NCBI GenBank assembly: GCA_024278695.1
Contig: JAJRSR010000131.1
Span: forward strand, 1-41,338
From: Planctomycetota bacterium
GTDB taxonomy: Bacteria > Planctomycetota > Phycisphaerae > UBA1845
Reading direction: 5' to 3'
Length of the DNA: 41,338 nt
Part shown: positions 32,706 to 40,893 of the stretch, one piece after another
Numbering within the stretch: position 1 is the first letter of the stretch
Layout: each line of letters starts with the position of its first letter
The notes under the pieces: generated by a model
The model's database searches: none
Told to the model about the DNA's origin: nothing
The model's input: the letters and a program-made list of their open reading frames with translations, nothing else
Made by a program: the position numbers and the translations under genes

Positions 32706-33614
32706 ATGGGCAGTACAGACACGATCAACAAAGGCGGCGAGCCCGGCTCGCGACCCCAACCGCTGGCCGGAACCGCACCGAAAGAAGCGACGGGCATCGC
32801 GGCCTCCTACGCCATCGGACTGCCGCGTGCTGGCACCACGCTGCTCGGGAATCTCCTGGCCGGGGGTGACAACCAGCTCTCCCTCAGTGAGCCGTACCTC
32901 GCCTTTGATATCCTGGGCCGCTGGCGCTTGCCCATCTTTTTCAATCGTCTGGCAAAGAAAGCCGGGCTCAAACCGCTCCGCGTTCCAACGGGTCACGACG
33001 AACGGGCCTTTGCCGATTACTTGTTGAAGCTCGCATCGCTCAACAACCTGCGACACGTCGTCATCAAGGAGACATACCGCGACAGTCAGGATTGGGCCAA
33101 CGCAGACCTGCTCACACGGCTCACCGCACCGCCCGCCGGTGCGGTGGCTATCCACCGCCACCCGTATGACATCGCCGTGTCAACCATTCGGTTCTGCAAG
33201 TATTGGCGTGGGATCACCGGGCACCTGATTCGACTTTGGATCCCGAGGCTGCCGCTGTTTGCGACTGACCGTCACATCGTGGAACACGTTGCCTCAGACT
33301 GGCAAAGTTTTTTCCATTGGTGTGAGAAGCACAAGATCCCGACCATCCGCTATGAAGATCTCGTCAAAGATCCGGAAGTCACGCTCCGCAAGGCCTGCGA
33401 AGCCTGCCGAATTGAGTATCAACCGCAGATGATCGACCACACCCACGCACGCGGCGCGTTCGGCGGTATCGGCGCGCCTGAAGTCATGAACCGACCGCCC
33501 CGTGCCATCAACACGCAATCGGTCGGAAGGAAAAAGTTACTCGATCCGGAGTTCTGGACGATCATGACAGAGCGCTGCGGGGAAGAGGCAAACCTGATGG
33601 GTTACGACATGTAG
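32706..33614 (+). CDS. Sulfotransferase-family protein
   Basis: A 302-residue protein with the PAPS-dependent sulfotransferase fold. The 5'-phosphosulfate loop is YAIGLPRAGTTLLGNLLAGG (residues ~38-57; family PRSGTTLL), and the 3'-phosphate motif is VAIHRHPYDIAVSTIRF. It would move sulfate from PAPS to a hydroxyl or amine, often on glycans or lipids. IRYEDLVKDPEVTLRKACE is the usual downstream helix-strand pattern. Sulfotransferases are abundant in planctomycetes. No partner gene indicates the acceptor. ATG 32706 has only a weak ribosome-binding site. Confidence 0.85.
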   Translation: MGSTDTINKGGEPGSRPQPLAGTAPKEATGIAASYAIGLPRAGTTLLGNLLAGGDNQLSLSEPYLAFDILGRWRLPIFFNRLAKKAGLKPLRVPTGHDERAFADYLLKLASLNNLRHVVIKETYRDSQDWANADLLTRLTAPPAGAVAIHRHPYDIAVSTIRFCKYWRGITGHLIRLWIPRLPLFATDRHIVEHVASDWQSFFHWCEKHKIPTIRYEDLVKDPEVTLRKACEACRIEYQPQMIDHTHARGAFGGIGAPEVMNRPPRAINTQSVGRKKLLDPEFWTIMTERCGEEANLMGYDM

Positions 33615-33696
33615 CGGTCCGACCAGCGGTTCAACCTAACACGCAACGGCGTGACCTCCCATCGAGTCAAGCACTTGAAATACCTTGGAACACACA

Positions 33697-34920
33697 ATGA
33701 ACACCTACGTCTCACACCTCGAAGCGGCCATCGACGGAACGCGTTTGGACGCCGACAAGATTCAGACGCTCCACGCCGACCGACCGTTGTGGGTCCGTTA
33801 CGATCTCGGCGCGATCGGCCAGGCCGTGACACGCGACGATCTTCGCGACCGACCGCCAACGCTGTGGCGCTATCGCGAGTTGCTTCCGCTGCCGTTCGAT
33901 CATGAACCGGTTACGCTGGGCGAGGGGATGTCGCCGGTGCTACGGGCCGAACGCCTGGGACAATCCCTCGGCGTCGCGGATTTGTGGATCAAAGATGAAT
34001 CCCAACTACCCACCGGCTCGTTCAAGAGCCGCGGGCTCTGCATGGCCATCAGCATGGCAAAGCGCTTCGGCGTGACGCGGGTGGCCATCCCCACCGCGGG
34101 CAACGCCGGCGGCGCGATGGCGGCGTACGCCGCTCGAGCGGGAATGGAGGCGTATGTCTTCATGCCCAAGGACACGCCGGTCATTAACCAACTGGAGTGC
34201 GCACTCGCGGGCGCTAAGGTGTTCCTCGTCAACGGGCTGATCAACGACTGCGGCGGCATCGTCAAACGCGGCAAAGAACCAATGAGCTGGTTCGATTGCT
34301 CCACGCTGAAAGAGCCCTACCGGATCGAGGGAAAAAAGACGATGGGCCTGGAGCTCGCCGAACAGTTCGATTGGAAGCTGCCGGATGTCATCGTCTACCC
34401 CACCGGCGGCGGCACCGGGCTCATCGGAATGTGGAAAGCGTTTCACGAACTACGCGCTCTGGGGTGGCTTGATTCCGACAAAATGCCGCGTATGGTCAGC
34501 GTGCAGAGCGATGGATGCGCACCAATCGCGAGGGCGTTTGACGCTGACGAGCGGTTCGCTTCGCCCTGGGAAAACGCGGCCACCTGCGCGAGCGGGCTAC
34601 GCGTACCAGGTGCCGTGGGTGATTTCATGATTCTCGACGCCGCGAGAGAATCCGGCGGCTGCGCGATCGCCGTACCCGAGGGACAAATCAAAAGCACCAT
34701 GGAGCGGGCCGTCTCTTCTGAAGGGATCGCTGTCTGCCCGGAGGCGGCCGCATGCGTCCTCGGCGTGGAACGCCTTGTTCGAGAAGCACGCATCAAACCA
34801 GACGAACGCGTCGTCATCTTCAACACCGGAGCGGCCAACAAATACATCGAGGCTTTTCCGCTCGACCTGCCGGTCATCACCGACCCGGCTTCGCTGGATT
34901 TCGCGACGATCGCCCGATAA
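33697..34920 (+). CDS. thrC: Threonine synthase
   Basis: A 407-residue PLP enzyme (fold type II) converting O-phospho-L-homoserine to threonine. The PLP lysine is Lys110 in LPTGSFKSRG, and PTGGGTGLIGMWKAF is the phosphate-cradling glycine loop. The order VTLGEGMSPVLRAERLG, IPTAGNAGGAMAAYAARAG matches bacterial ThrC of the shorter type, although related type II enzymes (threonine dehydratase) share motifs. ATG 33697 has GGA 7 bases upstream; TTG 33685 is also in frame. The spacer of 82 bases after the sulfotransferase is too small for a riboswitch. Confidence 0.88.
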   Translation: MNTYVSHLEAAIDGTRLDADKIQTLHADRPLWVRYDLGAIGQAVTRDDLRDRPPTLWRYRELLPLPFDHEPVTLGEGMSPVLRAERLGQSLGVADLWIKDESQLPTGSFKSRGLCMAISMAKRFGVTRVAIPTAGNAGGAMAAYAARAGMEAYVFMPKDTPVINQLECALAGAKVFLVNGLINDCGGIVKRGKEPMSWFDCSTLKEPYRIEGKKTMGLELAEQFDWKLPDVIVYPTGGGTGLIGMWKAFHELRALGWLDSDKMPRMVSVQSDGCAPIARAFDADERFASPWENAATCASGLRVPGAVGDFMILDAARESGGCAIAVPEGQIKSTMERAVSSEGIAVCPEAAACVLGVERLVREARIKPDERVVIFNTGAANKYIEAFPLDLPVITDPASLDFATIAR

Positions 34921-35125
34921 ACGGCGCACCATAGCCCTGAACCACCAATACCGAACACCGCAAGACATCTTGACCCGCAGCGTATGGCCCCTACTACGCA
35001 GGCCACGTCGCTGGGTCCGGTATTTCCAACGATCATAGCACCGCAACCGCACTTTCCGCGCGCCCGCTGCCGACATGCCACACACTGGCATTCCCATACC
35101 CCCGCCGCCCCAACGAATCGTAGAG

Positions 35126-35176
35126 TTCTCCTTGGAGGGGAAGCAGCGCGTACAGAGAAACTAATTCCAAGGAGAA
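35126..35176 (+). promoter_or_regulatory. Hairpin that hides the ribosome-binding site of the lipoprotein gene
   Basis: TTCTCCTTGGA (35126-35136) is perfectly complementary over 11 bp to TCCAAGGAGAA (35166-35176), with a 29-base loop. The second arm contains AAGGAG, the ribosome-binding site of the gene starting at 35184. Folding would block translation, so this may be a translational switch or thermosensor; the effect is inferred. Confidence 0.55.
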
Positions 35177-35183
35177 GAGTCCG

Positions 35184-35804
35184 ATGTCGAACTGCGTTCC
35201 TACAAAGCGTTTTATTGTTGTGACGGCCGCCCTGGCGGTCGTGGGTCTTGTCGGGTGCGGCGGTGGCGCTACGGGCTTGCCCCAGTCCGTCACGATCGAG
35301 CTACCCGACGGCACGACCACCGAAGCCACACTCGGTGCCGGCGTCATCTCGCTGGCCGACTCCACCTGGGCCTTTAGTCAGAGCTTTGAGGGCGGCGGTA
35401 CCGCTTCCGTACCATTCGTCACGCTCAAGTTCGGCCCCGAGGGTGAGCTCGCGTCGTTTGAGGATAACACGTTCTCCCCTGAGATTTTCGGAGACACAAT
35501 TATTTTCGACGGTACAACGCGCAACACCTCGCAGGCGGGTTTGACCTATGCGGCCGCCACGTTTGGCGCAGAAACCTCAGACGCCACCGGATTCGCCTTC
35601 GTCGGTGAACTCAACGCCTTCGCGCCGATCCTCGGCACCGTAGCCAACGCGACGGCCACCGCAAGCGGCGAGTTTGACGCGGAGGATGCCGACGTGATGA
35701 CGGGATCCTTCTCGTTTATCGCTAACATCCTGGTCGAGCTACCCGGCGTCCCCACGGACACCATCGAGCAGACACTCAACTTCCGGGCCACGCGCATCGA
35801 CTAG
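35184..35804 (+). CDS. Predicted secreted lipoprotein, unknown function
   Basis: A 206-residue protein. Residues 1-25 form a lipoprotein signal peptide: KRFIVVTAALAVVGLVGC with lipobox LVGC, Cys25. The mature part is acidic, rich in Thr, Ala, Gly and Phe with alternating beta-type strands (TIELPDGTTTEATLGAG, FETFGAETSDATGF-like repeats), suggesting a beta-rich domain. I recognise no family. AAGGAG lies 9 bases before ATG 35184 and is part of a hairpin. The gene stands alone and ends in a strong terminator, so it may be a well-controlled transcript. Confidence 0.75.
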   Translation: MSNCVPTKRFIVVTAALAVVGLVGCGGGATGLPQSVTIELPDGTTTEATLGAGVISLADSTWAFSQSFEGGGTASVPFVTLKFGPEGELASFEDNTFSPEIFGDTIIFDGTTRNTSQAGLTYAAATFGAETSDATGFAFVGELNAFAPILGTVANATATASGEFDAEDADVMTGSFSFIANILVELPGVPTDTIEQTLNFRATRID

Positions 35805-35856
35805 CGCAGCCGAGACAATCCAACCTACAAACGGTTGGGCCAACGAACGGTCGGTG

Positions 35857-35896
35857 CCGGGGGTTCCTACGCTGTAGGGATCCCCGGTTTCTTATT
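35857..35896. terminator. Bidirectional-looking terminator
   Basis: CCGGGGGTTCCTAC (35857-35870), a 3-base loop, then GTAGGGATCCCCGG (35874-35887) form a near-complete 14-bp stem, followed by TTTCTTATT. It lies 50 bases after the lipoprotein stop and before the convergent cysteine desulfurase end. Confidence 0.75.
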
Positions 35897-35899
35897 GCG

Positions 35900-37027
35900 C
35901 TACGCAGTGGAAACTTGGCTCGCAGCGGCAGCCAGCATTTCAATGGCCTGATCGACCTCGGCCTCTGTGGAAAAACGCCCAACGCTGAACCGAACCGCAC
36001 CAAACGCGATTACCTCCGGCACGTTCATCGCAGTCATCACATCGGAGCGTTTGCGCTGCGACGCATGACAAGCGGCCCCCGTGCTGGCGCAAAGCTCCGG
36101 ACAGGCGGCCAACACCTCCGCACCGATCCGTCCGCGAAATCCCACGGTAAGTGTATTCGGCAGGCGCTGTTCCGCATGACCGATCAAGACCACATCCTCA
36201 CCCCACGCCTCTTTCAACCCGGCGTGCAGCCGGTCGCGCAGACGCTCGGTCTCAGAATGATCCGTAGGTGCCGCGGCGATTTCCGCGCCCTTGCCCAGTG
36301 CGACCACACCCGCCACGGGCTCCGTACCTGCGCGTCTTCCGCTTTCATGTCCGGCCCCGTGGTGCAGCGGCTCAATCTCAATGCCGTGGCGAATGTACAA
36401 CGCGCCGATGCCCTTCGGCACGCACAGCTTGTGCCCGGCTATGGAGAGAAAATCGACACCGAGATCATCGACCCGCGTCGAGACCTTACCGCATGACTGC
36501 GCCGCATCGGTGTGCATCCACACGCCGGCCTCGCGCGCGTATTCTGAAATCTCCGCGATCGGCTGCATCGTACCGACCTCATTTTGCGCGTGCATGATCG
36601 ATATCAAAATCGTGTCCGGACGAATCTCGTGACCCACCGCGGCCGCATCAACCATCCCCGTCGCATCGCACGGGACGTAAGTGATTTCATAGCCGTATGC
36701 TTCAAGAAAGCGGCACGGATTCATCGTGGCCGGATGCTCTACGGTGGACGTGATGATATGCTTGCCGCGATCGCGAAGCGTATGCGCGACACCCTTGATC
36801 ACATGGTTGTTCGCCTCCGTGCCGCCGGACGTGAAAACCACTTCCGACGGCTGACACCCCCACAAGCCCGCGACCTGCGCACGCGCCCGGTCCACGGCTT
36901 CACGCTCATGCCGACCGATGCTGTGGCTGCTGGAGGGGTTGCCGAAATACCGCTCGATATGGGGTTTCATGGCTTCGGCGACGGCCGGATCAACCGGCGT
37001 GGAGGCGTTGTAATCCAGATAGATCAT
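35900..37027 (-). CDS. Cysteine desulfurase (NifS/IscS type)
   Basis: A 375-residue PLP enzyme that removes sulfur from cysteine for iron-sulfur clusters and tRNA thiolation. The Schiff-base lysine is Lys200 in SIAGHKLCVPKGIG, the stacking His98 is in TVEHPA, and the persulfide cysteine is Cys320 in CASTGAACHA. The N-terminus MIYLDYNASTP is typical of the NifS/IscS group. No iscU, iscR or nifU gene is adjacent. It converges with the lipoprotein and is divergent from the 181-residue protein. Confidence 0.92.
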   Translation of the reverse strand: MIYLDYNASTPVDPAVAEAMKPHIERYFGNPSSSHSIGRHEREAVDRARAQVAGLWGCQPSEVVFTSGGTEANNHVIKGVAHTLRDRGKHIITSTVEHPATMNPCRFLEAYGYEITYVPCDATGMVDAAAVGHEIRPDTILISIMHAQNEVGTMQPIAEISEYAREAGVWMHTDAAQSCGKVSTRVDDLGVDFLSIAGHKLCVPKGIGALYIRHGIEIEPLHHGAGHESGRRAGTEPVAGVVALGKGAEIAAAPTDHSETERLRDRLHAGLKEAWGEDVVLIGHAEQRLPNTLTVGFRGRIGAEVLAACPELCASTGAACHASQRKRSDVMTAMNVPEVIAFGAVRFSVGRFSTEAEVDQAIEMLAAAASQVSTA

Positions 37028-37294
37028 GCTTCAAAACTCCGCGTGTGCCCGATAATCAAACGGCGCTACCCCGCCATTCTATCCGCAAGCCAACCGCGCG
37101 CCGAGCGTCACCAACGATAGCCGTCGCGTTTCGAACAGGTCAGGGCAGCCCGATAATCCATACATCATCCGCAACGCCCCAGACCGCCCATGTGAAGGCA
37201 TCGTAGAACACACGAACGTCCGGTATGCCCTATCAAATGACCACAAGATTTGCTTAACCGGCCATTGCCGATCGTCGATCATCCGTGTGCCTAC
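37028..37294. other. Spacer upstream of the 181-aa gene
   Basis: The 336 bases between the desulfurase and the 181-residue protein gene contain no credible frame. The first 267 bases hold no feature I can name; the rest is a structured leader listed separately. Confidence 0.5.
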
Positions 37295-37337
37295 GGTGAA
37301 CCGCCAGCCACCGATCGAAATCGGGAGCCGGTTCACC
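37295..37337 (+). promoter_or_regulatory. Two-tier hairpin in the leader of the 181-aa gene
   Basis: Outer arms GGTGAACCG (37295-37303) and CGGTTCACC (37329-37337) are perfectly complementary over 9 bp. Inside them CCGAT (37311-37315), loop CGAA, then ATCGG (37320-37324) make a second stem. It ends 26 bases before the ATG, just before the ribosome-binding site. Confidence 0.5.
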
Positions 37338-37352
37338 GCCAACGACACCTAC

Positions 37353-37357
37353 GGAGG
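37353..37357 (+). promoter_or_regulatory. Ribosome-binding site GGAGG of the 181-aa gene
   Basis: GGAGG is 6 bases before ATG 37364 and fixes that start over the upstream in-frame codons. Confidence 0.7.
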
Positions 37358-37363
37358 CACCCG

Positions 37364-37909
37364 ATGCCGACTACGACTGCCAACCAGCTAACCGACACCT
37401 TCAACGCACTCAAAGAGGCGGCCGACGGCGCACTGGCAAGCCAGACGACCGATGACTTCGTACGGTTTGAGAAATACCTCAACGAAGTCGAAACGTTCAC
37501 GCGTGAAACGCAGCAGTCGATGTGGGCCAAGGAAGCCGCACAAACCATCAAAGGCCTGGAGAAGGGCGATCCGCTCACCGAAGCGGACAAAGACCTGATC
37601 CGTACGTTCCTCGTGTCCGACGCCGAGCACTACCTGGCCGTGGAAAACAACTACGGCGATTGGCTGAACGAACTGAAACGCCTCACCGCAGACTTGCAAA
37701 CCCGCGCTGGCACCGCCGACCGCCACTCGATCGGCGAACTCCGCGGCATCCTCAAAGACGCCATGCGGCTCGTGCCGGACATCCGCAACTACCTCGATGA
37801 AAAGCAGCGCGTGGAAAAACTATCCACCGCGCTCCAAGCTCTGGACCAACCCTCGCGCAACATGCTCGCCAAGCTGCTCCGCGACCAACTTAGCAGCGAA
37901 AAACGGTAG
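37364..37909 (+). CDS. Hypothetical helical protein, 181 aa
   Basis: A cytoplasmic-looking protein with no signal or membrane segment. It is rich in Glu, Leu, Lys and Ala, almost wholly helical, with heptad-like runs such as LNEVETFTRETQQSMWAKEAAQTIKGL and WLNELKRLTADLQTRAG, so a coiled-coil or helical bundle is likely. I recognise no family. A strong ribosome-binding site and a structured leader suggest real expression. A repeat follows its stop, then the lipoprotein pair on the other strand. Confidence 0.7.
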   Translation: MPTTTANQLTDTFNALKEAADGALASQTTDDFVRFEKYLNEVETFTRETQQSMWAKEAAQTIKGLEKGDPLTEADKDLIRTFLVSDAEHYLAVENNYGDWLNELKRLTADLQTRAGTADRHSIGELRGILKDAMRLVPDIRNYLDEKQRVEKLSTALQALDQPSRNMLAKLLRDQLSSEKR

Positions 37910-37960
37910 CCAAGCACCGTACCAAACACCCACAGGGTCGCCGCACAGCGGGCGGGTAAC

Positions 37961-38019
37961 GGGTGGCCCATGGCTTCAGCCGCGGGGGACGCGAATCGGA
38001 AACCGCGCTATCCCCCAGG
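37961..38019. repeat. REP-like hairpin repeat, copy 3
   Basis: GGGTGGCCCATGGCTTCAGC at 37961 continues CGCGGGGGACGCGAATCGG. The core CCCatGGC-TTCA-GCCgcGGG forms a hairpin whose arm sequence differs from copy 2 in places, though ends pair. It lies between the convergent helical protein and lipoprotein genes. Confidence 0.65.
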
Positions 38020-38032
38020 ACTCAATCAAACC

Positions 38033-38548
38033 CTACTCCCCACATGGCGACACGAGCACCGGTTCCGTTAGCGTGTAGATGTCCGTTGACGCATCGTCGT
38101 CGCTGTCGTTCTCGTCGTAAATGGCCGACTCTGCCGTGAACTCGATCGTAATCTCCTCCGTACAATTCCCACGAAGAATCGTCAATATCACCAGATCCGG
38201 CATCGGAAAAACGGCACGGGCAGGACACGGCGCAACAAACGAAGCGCCTTGGGCCGTGAAATTGCCATCTTCGTCGGGAAGCGGATGATTCGGTGAACCG
38301 TTCCCCCTCAAAGCTGGTTCGCCACCTAAGAGTTCTCCAGCTAGGAAGGTTCGTACCCCAAAGACGACGTCCGAAGCCGGTTCAAGCGTCACAGAATCGA
38401 CGAACCGCCCATGAATCGATAGCGATGCAGAACAGTCACCCCTCAGCAGTAAAAAGTATGAACATCCGGAAGATGGAACCAAAACAACAAACAGGACTAT
38501 ACAGAACTTGAATACTCGGGCGTTCTGCCTGATTGTTCGGACATTCAT
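38033..38548 (-). CDS. Predicted lipoprotein, paralogue 1
   Basis: A 171-residue lipoprotein. Signal segment FKFCIVLFVVLVPSSGC, lipobox SSGC. The mature start has GRFVDSVTLEPASDVVFGVR, resembling the first strand of carboxypeptidase-regulatory/peptidase-associated beta-sandwich domains (G-x-V-x-D-x(n)-P-x-x-D-V). It ends TLTEPVLVSPCGE. The next gene upstream encodes a paralogue with a matching middle (LPxxDGxF, PDxVxLxIxRGxCxEEI) and end. ATG 38548 follows GGAG at 7 bases. No function can be assigned. Confidence 0.75.
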   Translation of the reverse strand: MNVRTIRQNARVFKFCIVLFVVLVPSSGCSYFLLLRGDCSASLSIHGRFVDSVTLEPASDVVFGVRTFLAGELLGGEPALRGNGSPNHPLPDEDGNFTAQGASFVAPCPARAVFPMPDLVILTILRGNCTEEITIEFTAESAIYDENDSDDDASTDIYTLTEPVLVSPCGE

Positions 38549-38589
38549 GGCTTCGCTCCACTGCATTGGTCCCTGAACCAACCGCTGAT
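38545..38589 (-). pseudogene. 15-codon relic of the Cys-rich secreted protein's C-terminus
   Basis: Reads ISGWFRDQCSGAKP then stop, identical in protein to the last 14 residues of the gene ending at 39134. At the four differing codons the differences are synonymous (GGG/GGT, GAT/GAC, TCA/AGT, GGT/GGA). It directly precedes paralogue 1, with its stop overlapping the paralogue ATG, as in the intact copy. It lacks any upstream coding sequence. Confidence 0.7.
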
Positions 38590-38600
38590 CTGGCATGACC

Positions 38601-39137
38601 CTACTCCTCACACGGCGACACGAGAATCGGTTCCGTGATGGTAATGGTTTCCGTGCGCAACACGGATTCCTCCAGCACCACCGTACGAACGACCGACTCG
38701 TTGGCGATATCCAACACAATTTCCTCGGAACAGGCACCGCGCACGATAAGCAACGTCACGATGTCTGGGTCTGGAACACTGGACGTCGGCGGGCAGCCAC
38801 CACTTTGCGAGTCGAGAAAAAAGCTGAAGCCGCCGTCCGCTTCGGGTAGAGGATTTGTGGGTTCTCCGGCTTCCGTCGTTGGGCTGCTAAATCGTATCAC
38901 TTTGCCATCGCGTTCGGCCCGAATACCAAGAAAAACATCGGTGGCCGGCGCAAGCGTGACCGCGTCAACAACCCGCCCTTCAATCGGAAGTTGTGACCAA
39001 CAATGGCCACCCTCAAACGGGAGGAGAAAAAACAAGCACCCTGAAAGCGGCAACAATACAAATAACACTAAACCACCTAACCGGACAAACCACTGTCGCC
39101 GCAGGGTGGGCATTCTTTTCTTAATTGGATACTTCAT
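38601..39137 (-). CDS. Predicted lipoprotein, paralogue 2
   Basis: A 178-residue lipoprotein. Signal: RRQWFVRLGGLVLFVLLPLSGC with lipobox LSGC. The mature protein has GRVVDAVTLAPATDVFLGIR, NPLPEADGGF, PDIVTLLIVRGACSEEI and ends TITEPILVSPCEE, parallel to paralogue 1. The beta-rich pattern suggests a carboxypeptidase-regulatory-like domain. ATG 39137 overlaps the TGA of the Cys-rich secreted gene (ATGA), so they are co-translated and perhaps work together at the cell surface. Confidence 0.75.
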   Translation of the reverse strand: MKYPIKKRMPTLRRQWFVRLGGLVLFVLLPLSGCLFFLLPFEGGHCWSQLPIEGRVVDAVTLAPATDVFLGIRAERDGKVIRFSSPTTEAGEPTNPLPEADGGFSFFLDSQSGGCPPTSSVPDPDIVTLLIVRGACSEEIVLDIANESVVRTVVLEESVLRTETITITEPILVSPCEE

Positions 39138-40537
39138 GGCTTCGCACCTGAGCATTGATCCCTGAACCACCCGCTAATCGCACACGAGGCGTCACCGCTA
39201 ACACACTGGAAACCATTGGTGTAATACTGAGCGGTATGCAGCGCCCCACACGAATGAGCCATCTCCTGAAAGACGGTATTGGCACAACTACAAGGATCTA
39301 GGCTGGCTCCCTCGCAATACCAGTTTCTCGTGCCACCTAGGCTACAACCACCGGCGTTGCCGCAAAACCCGCAATCGCTTCCACTCTCACAGGTAATCCG
39401 CGTACGCGAAAAGGATGATCCACTGCACCCACAGCGTCCTTTCATGCACTTCCTAAATCCGATGGAGACGTTCGGGATGTCGCCGATCATCTGGCAAAGA
39501 TCCACCAATTGATCGCTGCACGAGATGCGGTCGTTTTCGCAGGACTGACCCGTGCCGTCTGGGATGCTCGGACCGAGGCAAGTGACCGGCGGCGTGTAGG
39601 GTCTTGGGATGTCAAGAATGTAATTGATCAGAAGCTGTCCCACGTTCCCGATGAAGGAGATGATGGTCCCGAAAAAACTCGAATGTCCGGCCACGGCACC
39701 GCCGCTGGTGTCCAGGTTGAACATGTTCCCCACCGCCTCCTGAAACCCCGCCTCCGAGGCCGGGTCCGGCAGCGGACCGGTCGCGTCGGAATAGGTCCAG
39801 CCGCCCGTGTAAACCGTCGTGGCCCCCAAAGCCACCACATGGGTCATGACACCGTCAAGATGCAACGTATCACCCTCTTGCCACAGGTTCATCACCAGCG
39901 TCCATCCCTGAGTGACGCCGCCCACTAACGGATCCCCGTCGGTCACGTCAAACGTCATCGAGACGCTATCCGCCCCCGTCCCGCACGCCACGGAACTCGA
40001 ACCCGAACGCACCGTAGCTGTGTCGCCGAAAACAAGCAGCGCAGAATCCCCGCCGGTGGCGCTGGGAACGGGCATGCCGATTTGCAAATTCGCGCCAAGA
40101 CCCTCCGCCTCGACAAACGCGAGCAGCCCCTCCTGCATGTCGGCCAGCGCCGTCGCGATCGAGCCGTCGCAACAGGCACCACCTATCGGCGCAAAGAAGC
40201 AGGCACCGTAGCTACAGCTATCGGCCGTACACGGATCACCATCGTCGCACACAACGCCCTCGCACGAACCCGGCGGCGGCTCCCCGTCATCACAAGGCAC
40301 GCAGAACACCAACCCGCCGGCGATCGCCACCAGATCGTTCGCCTTAACGCCGCTACCCGGTGCGACCGGAAACGACACGCTAACCGGTCCGGAACCGGCG
40401 AAAGCTGCTTGAGCGCCGGTGCAACTACCGGGAACGCAAGCAGCGGCCTGCATGAAGGACGCATCCGGGTGATGCGGTAGGTTGCTGTTGGGGTAGGCAC
40501 GGGCGAGCCTCCCGATCGCCTGGCGCGTGGCCGGCAC
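39134..40537 (-). CDS. C-terminal segment of the Cys-rich secreted protein (frame C)
   Basis: The longest uninterrupted piece of the broken gene, 467 residues from a GTG at 40537. Cysteines cluster at residues ~79-126 (including CDDGDPCTADSC) and in the last ~140 residues, consistent with an extracellular, disulfide-rich protein. The GTG is not a natural start: the frame remains meaningful upstream, to about 40600. The middle part is Gly/Thr-rich (VACGTGADSVSMTFDVTDG) and looks like a beta-rich domain. Confidence 0.55.
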   Translation of the reverse strand: MPATRQAIGRLARAYPNSNLPHHPDASFMQAAACVPGSCTGAQAAFAGSGPVSVSFPVAPGSGVKANDLVAIAGGLVFCVPCDDGEPPPGSCEGVVCDDGDPCTADSCSYGACFFAPIGGACCDGSIATALADMQEGLLAFVEAEGLGANLQIGMPVPSATGGDSALLVFGDTATVRSGSSSVACGTGADSVSMTFDVTDGDPLVGGVTQGWTLVMNLWQEGDTLHLDGVMTHVVALGATTVYTGGWTYSDATGPLPDPASEAGFQEAVGNMFNLDTSGGAVAGHSSFFGTIISFIGNVGQLLINYILDIPRPYTPPVTCLGPSIPDGTGQSCENDRISCSDQLVDLCQMIGDIPNVSIGFRKCMKGRCGCSGSSFSRTRITCESGSDCGFCGNAGGCSLGGTRNWYCEGASLDPCSCANTVFQEMAHSCGALHTAQYYTNGFQCVSGDASCAISGWFRDQCSGAKP

Positions 40538-40882
40538 CCAGCGACCACCCCCAATCGCCCATCCAACCTTCGCCCATCCCGCATTTGCGACGAAGGCGCT
40601 GCGGTCATGGCGTCGGCGAACGGCGCGTGGGCCTGAAGCATCGCGTCAATAGCCACGTCGAACTGACTTTCCAGAGCAATCAACATCTGCGCGGCATCAT
40701 TCGACTTCGTTAGAAAGTGCGTGAGAAGAAACAGTTGCTGTTGAGACTGGTCCCACCAAAGGGCGAACAAGGGCGCTTCACCGTTGAAGCTGGAATCGGC
40801 AGCATTGAGATCGACAACACCTGCGGGTTGCGCGAACGCCTCATACAATAAGAGCGTCCCCTGCGGGGCTATGATACGAACG

Positions 40883-40893
40883 CCCCCCCCCCC
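40883..40893 (-). repeat. 11-base poly-G tract in the secreted-protein gene
   Basis: Eleven C on the plus strand (G on the coding strand) sit ~104 bases after the start, where the reading frame breaks. Such tracts slip in replication and sequencing. Confidence 0.9.
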
